This document shows, one piece after another, positions 9,993 to 21,311 of a stretch of 64,000 bases of DNA. The position numbers and the translations under genes were made by a program. Below the pieces are notes generated by a model, which was not told the DNA's origin, did no database searches, and saw nothing but the letters and a program-made list of their open reading frames with translations. The DNA is from Rattus norvegicus (lineage: Eukaryota; Chordata; Mammalia; Rodentia; Muridae). Position 1 is the stretch's first letter; every line of letters begins with the position of its first letter. Location: assembly GCF_036323735.1 (NCBI RefSeq), contig NC_086024.1, forward strand, positions 74,597,924 to 74,661,923, written 5' to 3'.

Positions 9993-11348
9993 GGGCATCA
10001 CTGACTGGGCAGGCTCACCAGCCACACTGTCTGTCTTTATACTGTATTTTTACTGTACCTGGGCATTGTTACCATGGAGTACAGTGTGTATATATAGCAC
10101 TGTATTACGTAGATTTGCAGTCTCAGAGCAGTTCTATTCCAGGAGTGTGGTAGAGAAACCATGTAGGTTTCTCTGGGGCTTTTGTGATGAAGTCACCTAA
10201 TGTTGCATTTCACAATACAAACACGTCATTGAGTATGTGTTTTATATCTTAGACCACAAATTGCTAAGGATTCTGTTCCTCAAAGTGAACCATTTGTTTC
10301 TATCTCAGGTTTTAAAAACTCGCTCTTCTGTTTCTGTTCTCTGTTCTTAAAGAGGGTACTTAGCAATTCCATTCTTCTCATGTGGGTCTGTTGAGTTTTT
10401 CTCTGCTAACACTTCTTTTATTCTTTATGAACATTGATTTTACTTTACCAATAGTAATTATTGCTGATTTTAAGAACCCTGTTAATTGGAAAGTGTGGGT
10501 TGTTTCTGTCTTTTTGCATTATTTTCCCCATAAATTGGGTACATTTTCCTGGTTTCTTTTATTATTATTACCTTGCCTCCTAAGCCTTGTCTGTGATTTG
10601 TGGTCTGGCAAAATGAATGCCATTGTTCTAAAGAATACTGACTTCTAATTCATTAGGCAGGGTTTTTTTTAGGCTTTTTTTTTTAAAATTAAAATATCAC
10701 CATTTTTTGTCTTTCTCTTTCTTCCTCTGGCCCCTCCCAAGGCCCCTTGCCTCCATGTTCCATACATTCATTCTCAGTCTCTCAGACGGCTCAGGCTGCA
10801 TCATAGGACTTGTGCGTTCATGATTTCCCCCATAAACACAGAATCCGCCACACACTGCTTTCTGAGGTGTCTCCCTCACTGTTGCCTAAACTCTGATTCT
10901 TCAGGCAAGCTGATTAATTGCAGAGCTTCTGTCACAGGTCTGCCTGTCTTGTGCAACACCAGCTAGCGCCACAAAACCAGAGTCATCAAGGTTCTCCCTC
11001 TGGGAGAGTTACTTCTATAGGAGTTTTTCTAGCCTTCCCAAACTAGGAGTGCAGTTTTGGGTTTCTGCTTCCTCTCCTCCTAATCCTTTAGGGATATAAA
11101 AGTATATGGCAAGCTGTTAGCACCTACATTTCTCTATAAAGTTTCATACTGTTTAATATCGATCACTTATGCTCAGGGTTTGCTTGTAATGTTTATATTT
11201 ACATGCCATGACTGTTATATTTGAAGCATATGTTAAATTATTTTGTTGAAATGTTTTGTTCTAGGAGTATATAGTAAGTAGGAAACCTAAGGTTTATTGT
11301 AATCTAAAAATGAAAACTTATATTTATAATTTCTGTTTTCATTTTTAG

Positions 11349-11372
11349 CTGTCACAGCTTGGACAAAAGTAA
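11349..11372 (+). CDS. Scfd1: Scfd1 last coding exon, C-terminus and stop
   Basis: The exon opens after TTTCATTTTTAG with CTG TCA CAG CTT GGA CAA AAG TAA, giving LSQLGQK and the stop codon. This is exactly the C-terminus I expect for SCFD1. The coding portion is only 24 nt; the rest of the exon is 3' UTR. Together the five exons encode 81 of the roughly 640 residues of the protein. Confidence 0.96.
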   Translation: MSQLGQK

Positions 11373-11542
11373 CACAGAAGAGTCATAATGGGTGATCAGT
11401 GTGGACAGATGTAAAAAGCCAGACGTGTCCTTCTCCATAGCAGTGCCCTAACAGTGCAACCTGCGGAATCAGTCATTTTTAAAGAAATTCTATACTTCAT
11501 ATACTGTACAATGATTAAAATAATAAACCATTTCAGAAGTAA
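11373..11542 (+). other. Scfd1: Scfd1 3' UTR (end estimated)
   Basis: A short, A/T-rich, repeat-free 3' UTR runs from the stop codon to about 15 nt past the AATAAA signal. The exact cleavage site is inferred and cannot be read from the sequence. Longer UTR isoforms using later signals are possible. Confidence 0.75.
11514..11527 (+). terminator. poly(A) signals of Scfd1
   Basis: ATTAAA at 11514-11519 and the canonical AATAAA at 11522-11527 lie about 145 nt after the stop. A T/GT-rich stretch near 11545-11561 could serve as the downstream element. Confidence 0.85.
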
Positions 11543-12442
11543 CTTAGCTTATTCTTGTTGGAAAAATGAAAACATACACTGGGAGCAAGGAAGCCCAGTG
11601 TAGAGACACTAAACAGCCTACAGCTATCAGGTTGTCATGCACACCAACGTTGCCTGAGGGATTCCCCACTTAACATTTTTTCATTTCTTTTCCAGTGGTT
11701 TGCCACATTGCTTCTGAATTTTTAGGTGGCGATTTTAAAGCCACTTTAATATTTCTTCTGGCACACATACTCATATACATAGTAAAGACTACTTTTTATA
11801 GAATGTGGATAGGGCAACGTATAATTTGCAATGGACAGACACAAAACATTCATTCTTGAGAGCTCTGAATAGAAAGTAAGAATGTGCAGTACCAGCAGAG
11901 AACAGTAATTATTCGTTCGCTGTTACTCATTTTAAATTAGACACTCGGAAGTGGGGCACTGAAGTTTGATGGCACCAATAATTAGAATCTGGAGTAAGAT
12001 CTGTGTCAGAGTTAGGAAACATCTGCTCAGGAGTTAAAGACACAGCAGAAATTTTTGCAGAACAGACACAAAATGTGAAAGGATGTACTAATAACCTTTG
12101 TACACTCAGTTACTGAGTAAGAAACTCTTTGATATTCCTACAGGACATTTTAAAATGCCGATCTTGCCATGGACGTGTCAAGATTAATAGAATGAGTTGT
12201 AGGCTTTTCACACCACTCTTACATTAGGAACTAGTAACTGACTAATAATCCAAAAGACTGGGAAATTAGAGCCATAACTTCCAATCCATTCTGAGAAAAC
12301 TGTAAAACAACACACACTAAAATGCACTGTTACAAGTAAAGAGCTTAAAGTCATCTTTGTAGTTCAAAAACATGGTTAAAAGATCAGGAAACTGTCTGAT
12401 ACTTGTCCATCATTACTTAGAAAAAAAATTTCATGTGACAAA
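11543..12442. other. intergenic, nothing recognised
   Basis: This is A/T-rich DNA just past the Scfd1 poly(A) site. I see no repeat, open reading frame of note or RNA gene. Confidence 0.7.
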
Positions 12443-12590
12443 AAAAGGACCAGAGAGATGGCTTAATTCAAAGAATTACCTGCTGCCAAACCTGATGCTC
12501 TTACTAATTCAAACCCACAGAGCCACACAGTGGAAGGAGAGAACTGATTTCCCATGCTTGTCTTCTGACCTCCATGTTTTCATATGAAAA
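12443..12590 (+). repeat. tRNA-derived SINE, diverged (B3/B4 class)
   Basis: A 'ggaccagagagatggctta' head is followed by 'cctgatgctctta', 'cacagtggaaggagagaactga' and 'cttctgacctccatg'. That order is seen in rodent tRNA-head SINEs. Confidence 0.65.
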
Positions 12591-12868
12591 AAGAGAAGTT
12601 ATTGTAACAGAATCAGTGACAGAGTGCTATGTACTGAATTCTGTCTCCTTAAAACTCACATTGATCACTAATCCAGAGACTAAGATAGGACCCTCAGTAG
12701 GGTATAGTAGTTAAGGTTAAATGAACTCAGAAGAATTGGACACGATCTGGGACTAATACTGAAGGGGAAGAAACACCATCTCCCCCTCATCCACAGTGAT
12801 GAGCAATCCTTTTTCAAAGGCCGGTCCCAGTGACATTTTGATCTTGAACTGTACAAAATTACACTATT

Positions 12869-13054
12869 GGGGCTAGAGAGATGGCTCAGTGGTTAAGAGC
12901 ACTGACTGCCATTCCAGAGGTCCTGAGTTCAATTCCCAGCAACCACATGGTGGCTCACAACCATCTATAATGGGCTCTGATGCCCTCTTCTGGTGTGTCT
13001 GAAGATAGCTACACTGTACTTATATAGAATAAATAAGTAAATCTTTAGAAAAGA
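12869..13054 (+). mobile_element. B2 SINE
   Basis: A complete B2: 'ggggctagagagatggctca' head with A box, B box 'gagttcaattcc', 'ccacatggtggctcacaacc', 'gatgccctcttctggtgtgt' and an AATAAATAAGTAAATC tail. Divergence is low. Confidence 0.95.
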
Positions 13055-13462
13055 AAATATCTATTGAAACAACCAGGTCTGCTATCTTATTGAGGCAACC
13101 TGAGCTGGCTGATGCAAAGAAGCACAAACTTACGGCAAAACGGATGGAAATAATGTGAAAAGACACAAAACTTGATGTCAGAATAGAAAGAGGCATCACT
13201 CCTAGGACCACAGGCATCAAGGAAATACAGAGGAGCCTACACTGTCTGCCAGGATAGAGTGGTATCCATCAAATTTACCCTCTAGCATAGATAATTTTAA
13301 TACTGAACAGAATACATGAAACAGCTGCCTTTAAGATACTGAAAATTAACAAATCGTGTAGACCCTGCAGAGAACAAATAGGACGTTTTGGAGATCGCCT
13401 TGCCTACCACCAAATGACAGTGGACTTTGTGGTCAGGGAAGAAAGTATTTGACTTCACACAT

Positions 13463-13543
13463 ATATACACACAGCTGCTGGGAGCTAAATTTGAGTCCTC
13501 TGTAAGAAAGTGCACTCCTGGCTGAGCCATCTTCCCAACCTAC
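13463..13543 (-). repeat. B3/B2-type SINE fragment
   Basis: The + strand reads 'gctgctgggagctaaatttgagtcctctg' and ends 'gctgagccatcttcccaacc', the reverse complement of the 5' tRNA-like half of a B3/B2 element. Confidence 0.65.
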
Positions 13544-14314
13544 ATAAACTTTTTCAAAAACATTTACTAAAATATACCACAACCTGGCACTTTATCTCAA
13601 TATGTCTTTTATTTATTGAAACTTTAAATCAACTATAGAAATCTAGACCAATTGCCACAGGCTAGTTCCCCACACAACCGGCTCAGACAAGTACAGCAGG
13701 CTTAGTCAGTTTAGGGACTTGATCAGCAACTATGGGAAAAGGTTGGAGTTCAAGAGGAGGTAGGGGGCAGCCATCTGAGGCCCAGAAATTCTCAGAAATT
13801 TCCAAAATAATTTGATGCTTTGCCTTTTTAGTCATAGCCCTTGATAAGTAGTCACTGACACATAGTATTTAATTGTTCATGGATTCGGATGATTCCCTGA
13901 AGAGGAATTGGCTAGTGTTGTACTGCAGAAGTTGTGATCCAGCATGCTTGAGGCTAAACAGAAGAGTGGAAAGGGAAAGGAATCACCTAGAAGTGGAGCT
14001 GCAGAGGATATAGGGTCAGCCTCATCTCACCTTGCCTACCCCAAAGCAAAGCCATGTCCTACACCTAAAGCAACTGGAGCAAGGCTTCCAGAGGAAATTA
14101 CTGAAGACTAGCCAGCCAAGAAGTTCAGCTACTGAGGAGCTAACCCACATTCCCATTTCTCAGTAATGGAGGAGTTAACATAGCTATCATTTGCTCAGGG
14201 GTAAAAATCTTTATTGGGTAAAAACTACACAAATGGTATAGGAGATAAGCATTTAGAAATAAGTTAGAAAGGAGTAGCTTTATTAGTAAATGTATAATAT
14301 ATTTTCAAACCTGA
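13544..14314. other. intergenic, nothing firm
   Basis: No repeat family could be named here and no gene-like frame is present. Confidence 0.6.
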
Positions 14315-17300
14315 AAATCCTTCCACAGGGCTTCCAACCACCCTGCTTGGTACCCAGACTTCCCACATTCTCCAAGGTTTAACCAAGTGTGTTCCCCTAG
14401 TCTCCCTATCCACATCTTATTCTCAGCCACCAGTTCTAGCCTGGGTCCCACAGCCAGTGCAGCAGCCGAGCCTGGCCTTCCTTGCCTGCACCATGGAGCT
14501 CTATGGTGAGGCCAGGATTCTCCCTCAACCAAAGGACTCTTCCGTTCTACATCCAACCTTCCCACACTCCAGGCTTAGAACAGGACCAACCCAGTAGTTC
14601 CTGCCCATTGACTCCATTCCACCCAAGCCATTCCTAACCTCTATATCCAACCTGCCCACACATCCTCTCTTCTCCCCAATCTGCTCTGCCCATAACATAC
14701 TCAGAACTAACAAAAGTTGGTATCCCCAGATTCCATCACAGAGATACCAGCTATGTGAAAGACCAAGCCTGTAACTTCTCTACAAAACTACAGTCCTATA
14801 GAAATGAATGCCAGTGAGAATTGTTAGGATCGATTCCAGAACACAGAATCTAAGAAAACAACCACAAACCTCATCAAAGAACTCATGGACTTTAAAGACA
14901 AGCAGCTCAATGAAATTAAGAAGAATACATGCCTGAATGATGCACAAGAAATGACAAGGCTATCTTTAAAATATAAAACCAAAGAGAAACAATAAGACTG
15001 ACTGAAGTGACAAAGACAACCCAACATTTAAGAGTAGAATTCAATCGGGAGATTCAACACACTGAAGAAGAGCTGAGCTGAAATAAAGATGGAATTGAAA
15101 AACCCAGTAGCTCAAGTATAAATTTCAAAGAAAAAGATTTATAAGTAGAATGAATGAGCAGAAGACAGAAATCAGGACCCAAAGGTAAAGTAGAGCTTCT
15201 AGAACAAATATTTAAAACACAAACATGCACATACACACACACCCCAAAGGAAAACATAGGGAATCTGGGATATCATGAAGGAAAAAAAACCTTGGAATTC
15301 TAGGCATAGGTGAGAAAGCAGAATCACAAGTCAATGGAATAGACCAGATCTTCATCAAGATCATAATAAAAGAAAACTTCCACAAACTAAAAACAGACAT
15401 ACCTGTACAAATACAAGAATGACACAGAACACCAAATAGGCAAGAACAGAAAAAAAAAAATCCTCATAACAAATCATTGTTAAAACACTAAGTTTACATA
15501 ACAAAGAATGTATTGAAAGCTGCAAGAGAAAAAAAAATACAAGTCAAATATTAAAGAAAATTCATCACAATGACAGCTGATTTTTCAGTGGAAACTTTGA
15601 AATCCAGAAGAGCCTGGAGCAGTGAATTCTATGTCCTAAAAGACAGGCAAACTAAAATAATATACCCAGCAAAACTATCTGCCATGACTGAAGAAGTAGA
15701 AAACCTTTTCACAACACAAGCAACCTAAAAGAATTATATCCAACAAACCAAACTTAAAAGAAGCATTATCTCAGGCTGAGACAAGTATTGAAAGCATAAC
15801 AGAGGAATTGTAGAAAGAAATAGTCATAAAAATACCATTGAAACAAACGAAGACCAAAAAAGCAATATGACCACAATTAATACACATTTCAATAATAACT
15901 TTAAATATCAATGGCCTCAATTCTCTAATCAAAAGATGTAGACTGAGTGAATGGGTGCAGAAACAAACCCATCTATTTGATGCCTACAAGAGACACATCT
16001 TAGTTTTAAAGATTGGCACCACCTTAGATTTAAAGGATAGACAGAAGTACTCCAATCAAATGGGACCAGGAAGCAAGAAGGTGTCACTATCCTAATATAT
16101 AATCAAATAGACCTCAAATTAAAACATAGCAGAAGAAATAAAGAGAGACATTGTCCTCAAGAGAACAATTAACAAGATATTACTATCTAAAACATAAATG
16201 AACCAAACTCTGGGATGCCCAATTTCATAAAAAAATCTACTTCATGATCTAAAAAAACAGACTAACATCAGTCCATTAATAGTCAGTGATTTCAGTGCAT
16301 GCAGTCTATTGCTATAACCTTTGCTTGTCTCCCAGAAGCACAAGGTAAGTTCCTATTGCTAAAGATAGCATGCATATTTGACACAAGGTGCAGAGGCCCA
16401 TGAGCTGGAACTGAGTGGAATGCCTCCTGCCTGAGGACTAGTTTTCATGGTACCAGAAGGCACGATGCAGGCTTCTGACAAAGAGAGGAAATCAACAGTC
16501 CTCCCCAGCTGTGGCACCTGTAAACCATATCAATGATCAGGATGGCACAAAAACTCTTAAGGGTGGAATAGTGGCATACACACCTTGGAGGTAACTCGCA
16601 ACTCTCTAATTGGACTTAAGACCTGTTAAACAAAAGAGAAACTATCCCTGGTAGTGGCAAACTAGCTAAGTATTCAGTACTAGTGAAGTGGATATGGGAG
16701 GAGAGTGTATAACCACTAAATCAGCAAAATTCCCAACATCAATCTAAACCTTTCTCCTGATACAAACAGATCAGCGTAGTTTCCACCCCTCACCAGGGAA
16801 AACTTCTCTTTACAGCAGATGGAGACCAATATACAAAACCACAGCCAACCACAATACAGAGTTCTGGAGCCCAGTCCCACCAGATACGTCTACAAAACAC
16901 TCCTGGATTTAAGGCTCAGGGAACATTGCAGAAGACAGAGTGGAAAGTTAAGGGCCAGAGCATCAGAATGTTTCCAGAAAGTCTCACCAAGACAGCTGCC
17001 CAAATTTGAGCTGAACAAGAATGACACGATGTGGACATGCGATGGTGGACCATGAGGCTTTAACCCTGCACAACTACAGGCAACTTCGGAGTGCTGGGAG
17101 GGGGAGAAATCATCTTCCCCAGGAAAAATACACCAACTGGTTATCCAATACCAAATGGTCAGCCCTGAAACATACATGTAACCTAAGGACTACGCAATTT
17201 GTTTAGTGACATGTACATGCTTATACGTGAATGCAATAACAATGAAAATGGAGGCCATGAATTTGAAGGAGAGTAAGGAGGGATTTATGGGAAGACTTGG

Positions 17301-17370
17301 AAGGAGGACAGGGACGGAAGAAATGTTACAGTAATACAAGAATCTTGTAAAAGTAAAAACCATTTTTAAG
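14315..17370 (+). mobile_element. HAL1-like L1: 5' UTR, ORF1 relic, start of ORF2, then 3' UTR
   Basis: The C-rich 14315-14770 part resembles an L1 5' UTR. 14820-15850 is an A-rich ORF1 relic full of stops. 15890-16310 encodes broken endonuclease segments, with a recognisable 'LNINGLNS.IKR.RLSEW' stretch and then SNQMGPGSKK. Just after about 16310 the sequence changes to 3' UTR, whose typical end at 17090-17370 has 'accaactggttatccaataccaaatggtcagccctgaaa' (split here only by divergence), 'gaggccatgaatttgaa' and a purine-rich tract. The reverse-transcriptase part of ORF2 is absent. Whether it is one internally deleted element or two joined pieces cannot be proven by eye. All frames are dead. 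Confidence 0.75.
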
Positions 17371-18245
17371 ATTGCTTTAAATTCACATAAATACTGTCTT
17401 GCTAAAGGCAGGGTGGGTTATTTCCAATGCTTTGAGGTAGAAACATTCCCTGGGCCCTATGCTAGTTCATGTGCCTCTCTTTGTATAACTCTTTGGGAAA
17501 ACCTTCATCTTCCTTACCCATAGCTCTCCCTACCAATTGTGACATGGGTTACCAGTGTGGTTATCCTTAATATTGTCAGGATCATGCAGGCTAGACAGAT
17601 CAACAGAGCCAATATAGCGTGTCCACAAGTCGGCTGGTTCAGAAAGAGCTTTATCTGCCTCTCTAAATGTGCTGCTTCTTAGACAATTGTTTCTGCCTCA
17701 GGAAATCTCAGCAGAGGTGTAGGCCATGGGGAAGGTAAATTTATAAAAGATGTGTCAATTCTCAAAACAGCTCCCGTTTTGTAACTGGAAACAAAGTCAG
17801 ATAAGCTAAGTACCACCTAGAGTAATTTTTTGTGCATGATGGAACTGAAAAGAGAATGTATACCTCTGTCCCCGGTTCATCTCTGCTCTGTCCCCAGTTC
17901 CCTGGCAGGGTAGTTAGTGGGCGCTGGGAATCTAGCTCACCAGGCAGCCGGAGTCAAATACTTTTTAAACTTTCAATGACAGCTGTACAGAGGGGCATTT
18001 ATGGGTGGGACCCATGCACCTCACCCAAACCTGCCAACTCAGGATGTCCAACAGAACAAGTAAGTGTCTCTACCTAATGAGCTCACCCACATGATGTGGC
18101 AGGTTTAGAACTACAGGGTTGGGAAGGAACTTAATACTTTGGTATGCCATCAGAAAGGTCAATTTTCATACAGCAGATGAGACTGTACTACAAAAGAAAA
18201 AGGGAAAAAGAAACTCAGAAAAGTTTGTCCTAAAACAGGAGCTTC
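17371..18245. other. intergenic, unrecognised
   Basis: No named repeat was recognised; it may include an old LTR or DNA-transposon relic. No gene-like frame is present. Confidence 0.5.
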
Positions 18246-18346
18246 TGGGGATGGGATAGGGGGTTTTTGAATGGGAAACCAGTTAAAGGGATAACATTTG
18301 AAATGTAAATATAAAAATGTCCAATAAAAAAATCCAATAAAAAAAC
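18246..18346 (+). mobile_element. minimal 5'-truncated L1 3' end
   Basis: About 100 nt matches the very end of a rodent L1 3' UTR ('gggataacatttgaaatgtaaat' region, shown here in parts, then an AATAAAAAA tail). A 14-bp target-site duplication AAAACAGGAGCTTC lies at 18232-18245 and 18347-18360. It is a complete but extremely short insertion. Confidence 0.9.
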
Positions 18347-18360
18347 AAAACAGGAGCTTC

Positions 18361-19126
18361 CAATCTACTCATTGTGCGGTTTTGTACTGAGACAAATTAC
18401 ATGGCTCATATCCTGACTGGTTCCAAATGGTGACGTTTCGACTCATACCCTTAAGTTTCCTAATGTTTGACTAATATTCAAAAGAAGAAAACATCTGCAC
18501 TGAAATGTTCCTTCCCAGATCATCACATTCGTGATGACAATTTTTTTTACAACTTCTTGAAATGTTACAGCATTTGAGGGAAAAAGAAAACTCCAGGAAA
18601 AGGAACTTCCAGTCTGACATGTGAATAAACGAATCTGGAAGCCAAAGTTCTGATTCCTTTAAGTGGTCACACCCAATAAATAGATTGAGCAGAAAAACAA
18701 ATGGAAACAATTCAACTTTATTGAATTGCACTGGGCTCAACAAAACTAGGAAATTAAAAAGTTCATATCCAGTAAGACTCCAGAAGGTTGAGTGTGTGCC
18801 TGGCTTTAAACAGCTGTAGCTTCTACTGTGGAAACCTCAACACTGTAATCTATGAAGAATCAGCCCACCACCGTGGCTCCATTTCAAGCAGACAAGTGGC
18901 TACCCTGAAAGCAGGCTGCTTGTATTGCGTGATAGGTAGCATTCTGGGAATCCAGAGGCAGCTGTGTGAACTCTAGCCATCTCCAGAAAGTGAGGCCGAT
19001 TGTAAAATCATCTTGACTCACCTGTCACAGCCATTTTCCCTGATTTTTTTATTTTTTCAATCCAGATCTTTTCTTCTCCAATTTTCACTGGTATATCTCA
19101 GTTAAAAGACTGGACATAGAACCAAA
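18361..19126. other. intergenic, unrecognised
   Basis: No recognisable repeat or gene. A 90-codon minus-strand frame (18471-18743) has no recognisable motif. Confidence 0.55.
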
Positions 19127-19305
19127 TGCACTTTGTTAGATCATCAGGCACTGGTCACCAAGCCCGACAGCCTGAGTTTTATCCTGGCATTCACATGGTG
19201 GAAGAGGAAAACAGACTTCCACAAGTTATCTTCTCAGGTCCACCTTTGCATCATGGCATATACATGCAACCAATAAATAAATGTAATTTTTTAAACAAAC
19301 AAAAA
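19127..19305 (+). repeat. tRNA-derived SINE (B4/RSINE class)
   Basis: Landmarks 'gcactggtcaccaagcccgacagcctgagttttatcc', 'cacatggtggaagaggaaaac' and an 'aataaataaatgtaatttttt' tail are in order. Confidence 0.65.
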
Positions 19306-19971
19306 GTTGTCAACAGCCAAATAGAGAAACACAAAATTTAGTGAACTCAAGAGGAGATAAAAGAATAAGGAAGAGGAACTGAGATAGCTTCCAATAACAT
19401 GAAGTGCATCACCAGGACAAACTCCCAAGTTTCTGGAAACCAAGAGGGCCACGAGAATGTCAAAGGGCTAGGGACAAAACTTACTCAAAGACATAGAAGA
19501 GATAACAGCCTAAAGAGAAAATAGACAGGGCAAGCCAAAGATACCAGTATGTCTTAACTAACTCTCCCCCAAATCATCTCAGAATGAGCAGAAGACACAA
19601 AACTCACTAGTGAGTGTAACTATAGGACAGATACAATGTACAAAACAAAGTCATGTCCTAATATTCAGACTTAAAATAATTACACTTATATATGAAATAT
19701 AAACAGAAATTTGAGTATCAGGAAGATGAAATACAGAAAGAAGTGAAAAATGAAACCTCTAAAATTCTTTATGTGATGTGAACGTGTAGAATCAGAATAA
19801 CAAGGATGGACTCGATTCCAAAAAGAGAAGAGTTTGGAAACTGTAGGAATGTGATACGAGAAAAACTCATATACAAGAATGGTGCACACACCTTTAATCT
19901 GTGAGTTCAAGAGGAGTGATACAGCAAAAACAAGTGGTCTCAATGGCTCCAGCCATCACAACCTCACCCCC

Positions 19972-20041
19972 GTGTGTGTGTGTGTGTGTGTGTGTGCGTG
20001 CCTGTGTGTGTGTGTGTGTGTGTGTGCATGTGTGTGTGTGA
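19972..20041. repeat. compound (GT)n microsatellite
   Basis: A 70-bp GT array with GC and CC/CA interruptions. A short B1-like scrap ('ggtgcacacacctttaatct') lies just upstream at about 19880. Confidence 0.95.
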
Positions 20042-21029
20042 AGGGGAAGCCTCACAAGGTGAGCCAGGCTGCCTTGTTGGGAAGATGCTGGCAGATCCAT
20101 AGGATAAGCCTACAAGCTCATATCTAGTTGGGCATTGTGTATGACTATCAGCACTCAAGAAACCCTTTGTCTAAGATTATTGGATTGAAAATAAGTGGAA
20201 TCCAAAAGTCAGAGGGCCTGGGAACAACTGTCAGAGACTCTGGGTGGGAAGACCCAAGAGGCAAATGCGGAAATGGAGAAGACTGAATGCAGACACAGAC
20301 ACTCAAGCAGGAGGAGAACTGGCTTGAGCAAGCAAAGGGTGTGGTGGTTGGCAGCCTCATTCATGGTACAGTGAAAGCAGACCATATTCCCTAAGGATAA
20401 CTGCGCACCAATTGTCCACAACATAAAGTCAGCAGGTGCCCCCACTAGCATTGCCTGTCCTTTGTGCAGCTCACTGCTGGTGAAACTGAGAACTCTGAAG
20501 CTCTGGTGCAGTTTGTGGCATGCACAGCCTCTTGCCGCTGTGCAGTATTTAATGCTGAACAGGATCTGAAAGCACTGAGGCAGGGGTTCCTGAACAGACC
20601 TTAATGTTCAGTCTGCTTCAGCCACCCCCATCACATCAGGAGACATCCTTTGGACAGAACATTAGCCATCCCAGATTATGTGACCTAAGCATCTCCAGAG
20701 ATCAAAGGAGACCTTCTCACCCATGGCTGCAACGCTACGTATGCCCAGTAATACGTATCTGCCCGACACCGACACTTGACCAATGCAGGCTTACCACCAA
20801 TCTAAATGGTAAGAAAGACAAAAGACTCCATCTCCCCCACCTGGCATTCCCCAATGTTAGAGGTCCTAGGGAGACGGCACTCCAAAATTTTGTTTTAACT
20901 TTGTGGCATTTGCTTCATAGTTTTGATTTAAGTTTTATTTTTCTTTCTTGTACAAGTAGGTATGTGTGTATGTATGCATCATATATTTAATGTGTGTATA
21001 TATGTCCACGTGTGTACGTACATGTTCAC
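20042..21029. other. intergenic, unrecognised
   Basis: No repeat was named with confidence. A 128-codon ATG frame (20604-20990) lacks recognisable domains, runs into low-complexity DNA and has no splice or promoter support. Confidence 0.5.
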
Positions 21030-21250
21030 GTAGGTGTCCAGGCTGAGTTTCTCATTGATCCTGGAGCTTAGTGACTCTACTAGAGTGACTGGCCAGCAAG
21101 CCTGAGAAACACTCCTTAACCCATCAACCCAGTCCTGGAGTTACAAATGCATAGCACAGCACTTGGCTTTTTAAAGTGGGTTCTGGGGATCAAACTCAGT
21201 TCCCCATGCTGTATCAACAAGCACTTCATCAACAGAGCCAGCACCACAGT
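21030..21250 (-). repeat. B4/RSINE-type SINE
   Basis: The + strand shows 'ggctgagtttctcattgatcctggagctta', 'gactggccagcaagcc', 'ctggagttacaaatgca' and 'ggttctggggatcaaactcag'. This is the reverse of an ID-plus-B1 composite. Confidence 0.6.
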
Positions 21251-21311
21251 TGTCCCCTTTCCCCATAGTTGATATTATTTTGAGGTTATTCTTAATGTTA
21301 CAGCACATTCT

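Larger units (their letters stand above)
6188..11348 (+). other. Scfd1: Scfd1 last intron
   Basis: This 5.2-kb intron holds most of the repeats in the gene. It contains a B1, an antisense ID, a degenerate antisense B1, opposed GT and CA arrays and an antisense B4. A/T-rich L1-3'UTR-like stretches near 7010-7260 and 10680-10780 are too decayed to call firmly, and B1-like 3' sequence ending in an A run lies at 7985-8052. It ends in a TTTCATTTTTAG acceptor. Confidence 0.88.

Noticed and set aside
17590..18100. Possible endogenous retroviral LTR
   Set aside because: No TG...CA ends, target duplication, polyadenylation layout or retroviral coding sequence could be defined.
20150..20600. Processed pseudogene
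   Set aside because: Some frames look protein-like for 40-60 residues, but I could not match any protein, and no poly(A) tail with target-site duplication was found.
20604..20990. 128-codon ATG frame
   Set aside because: No family resemblance; it ends in low-complexity GT/AT-rich sequence.
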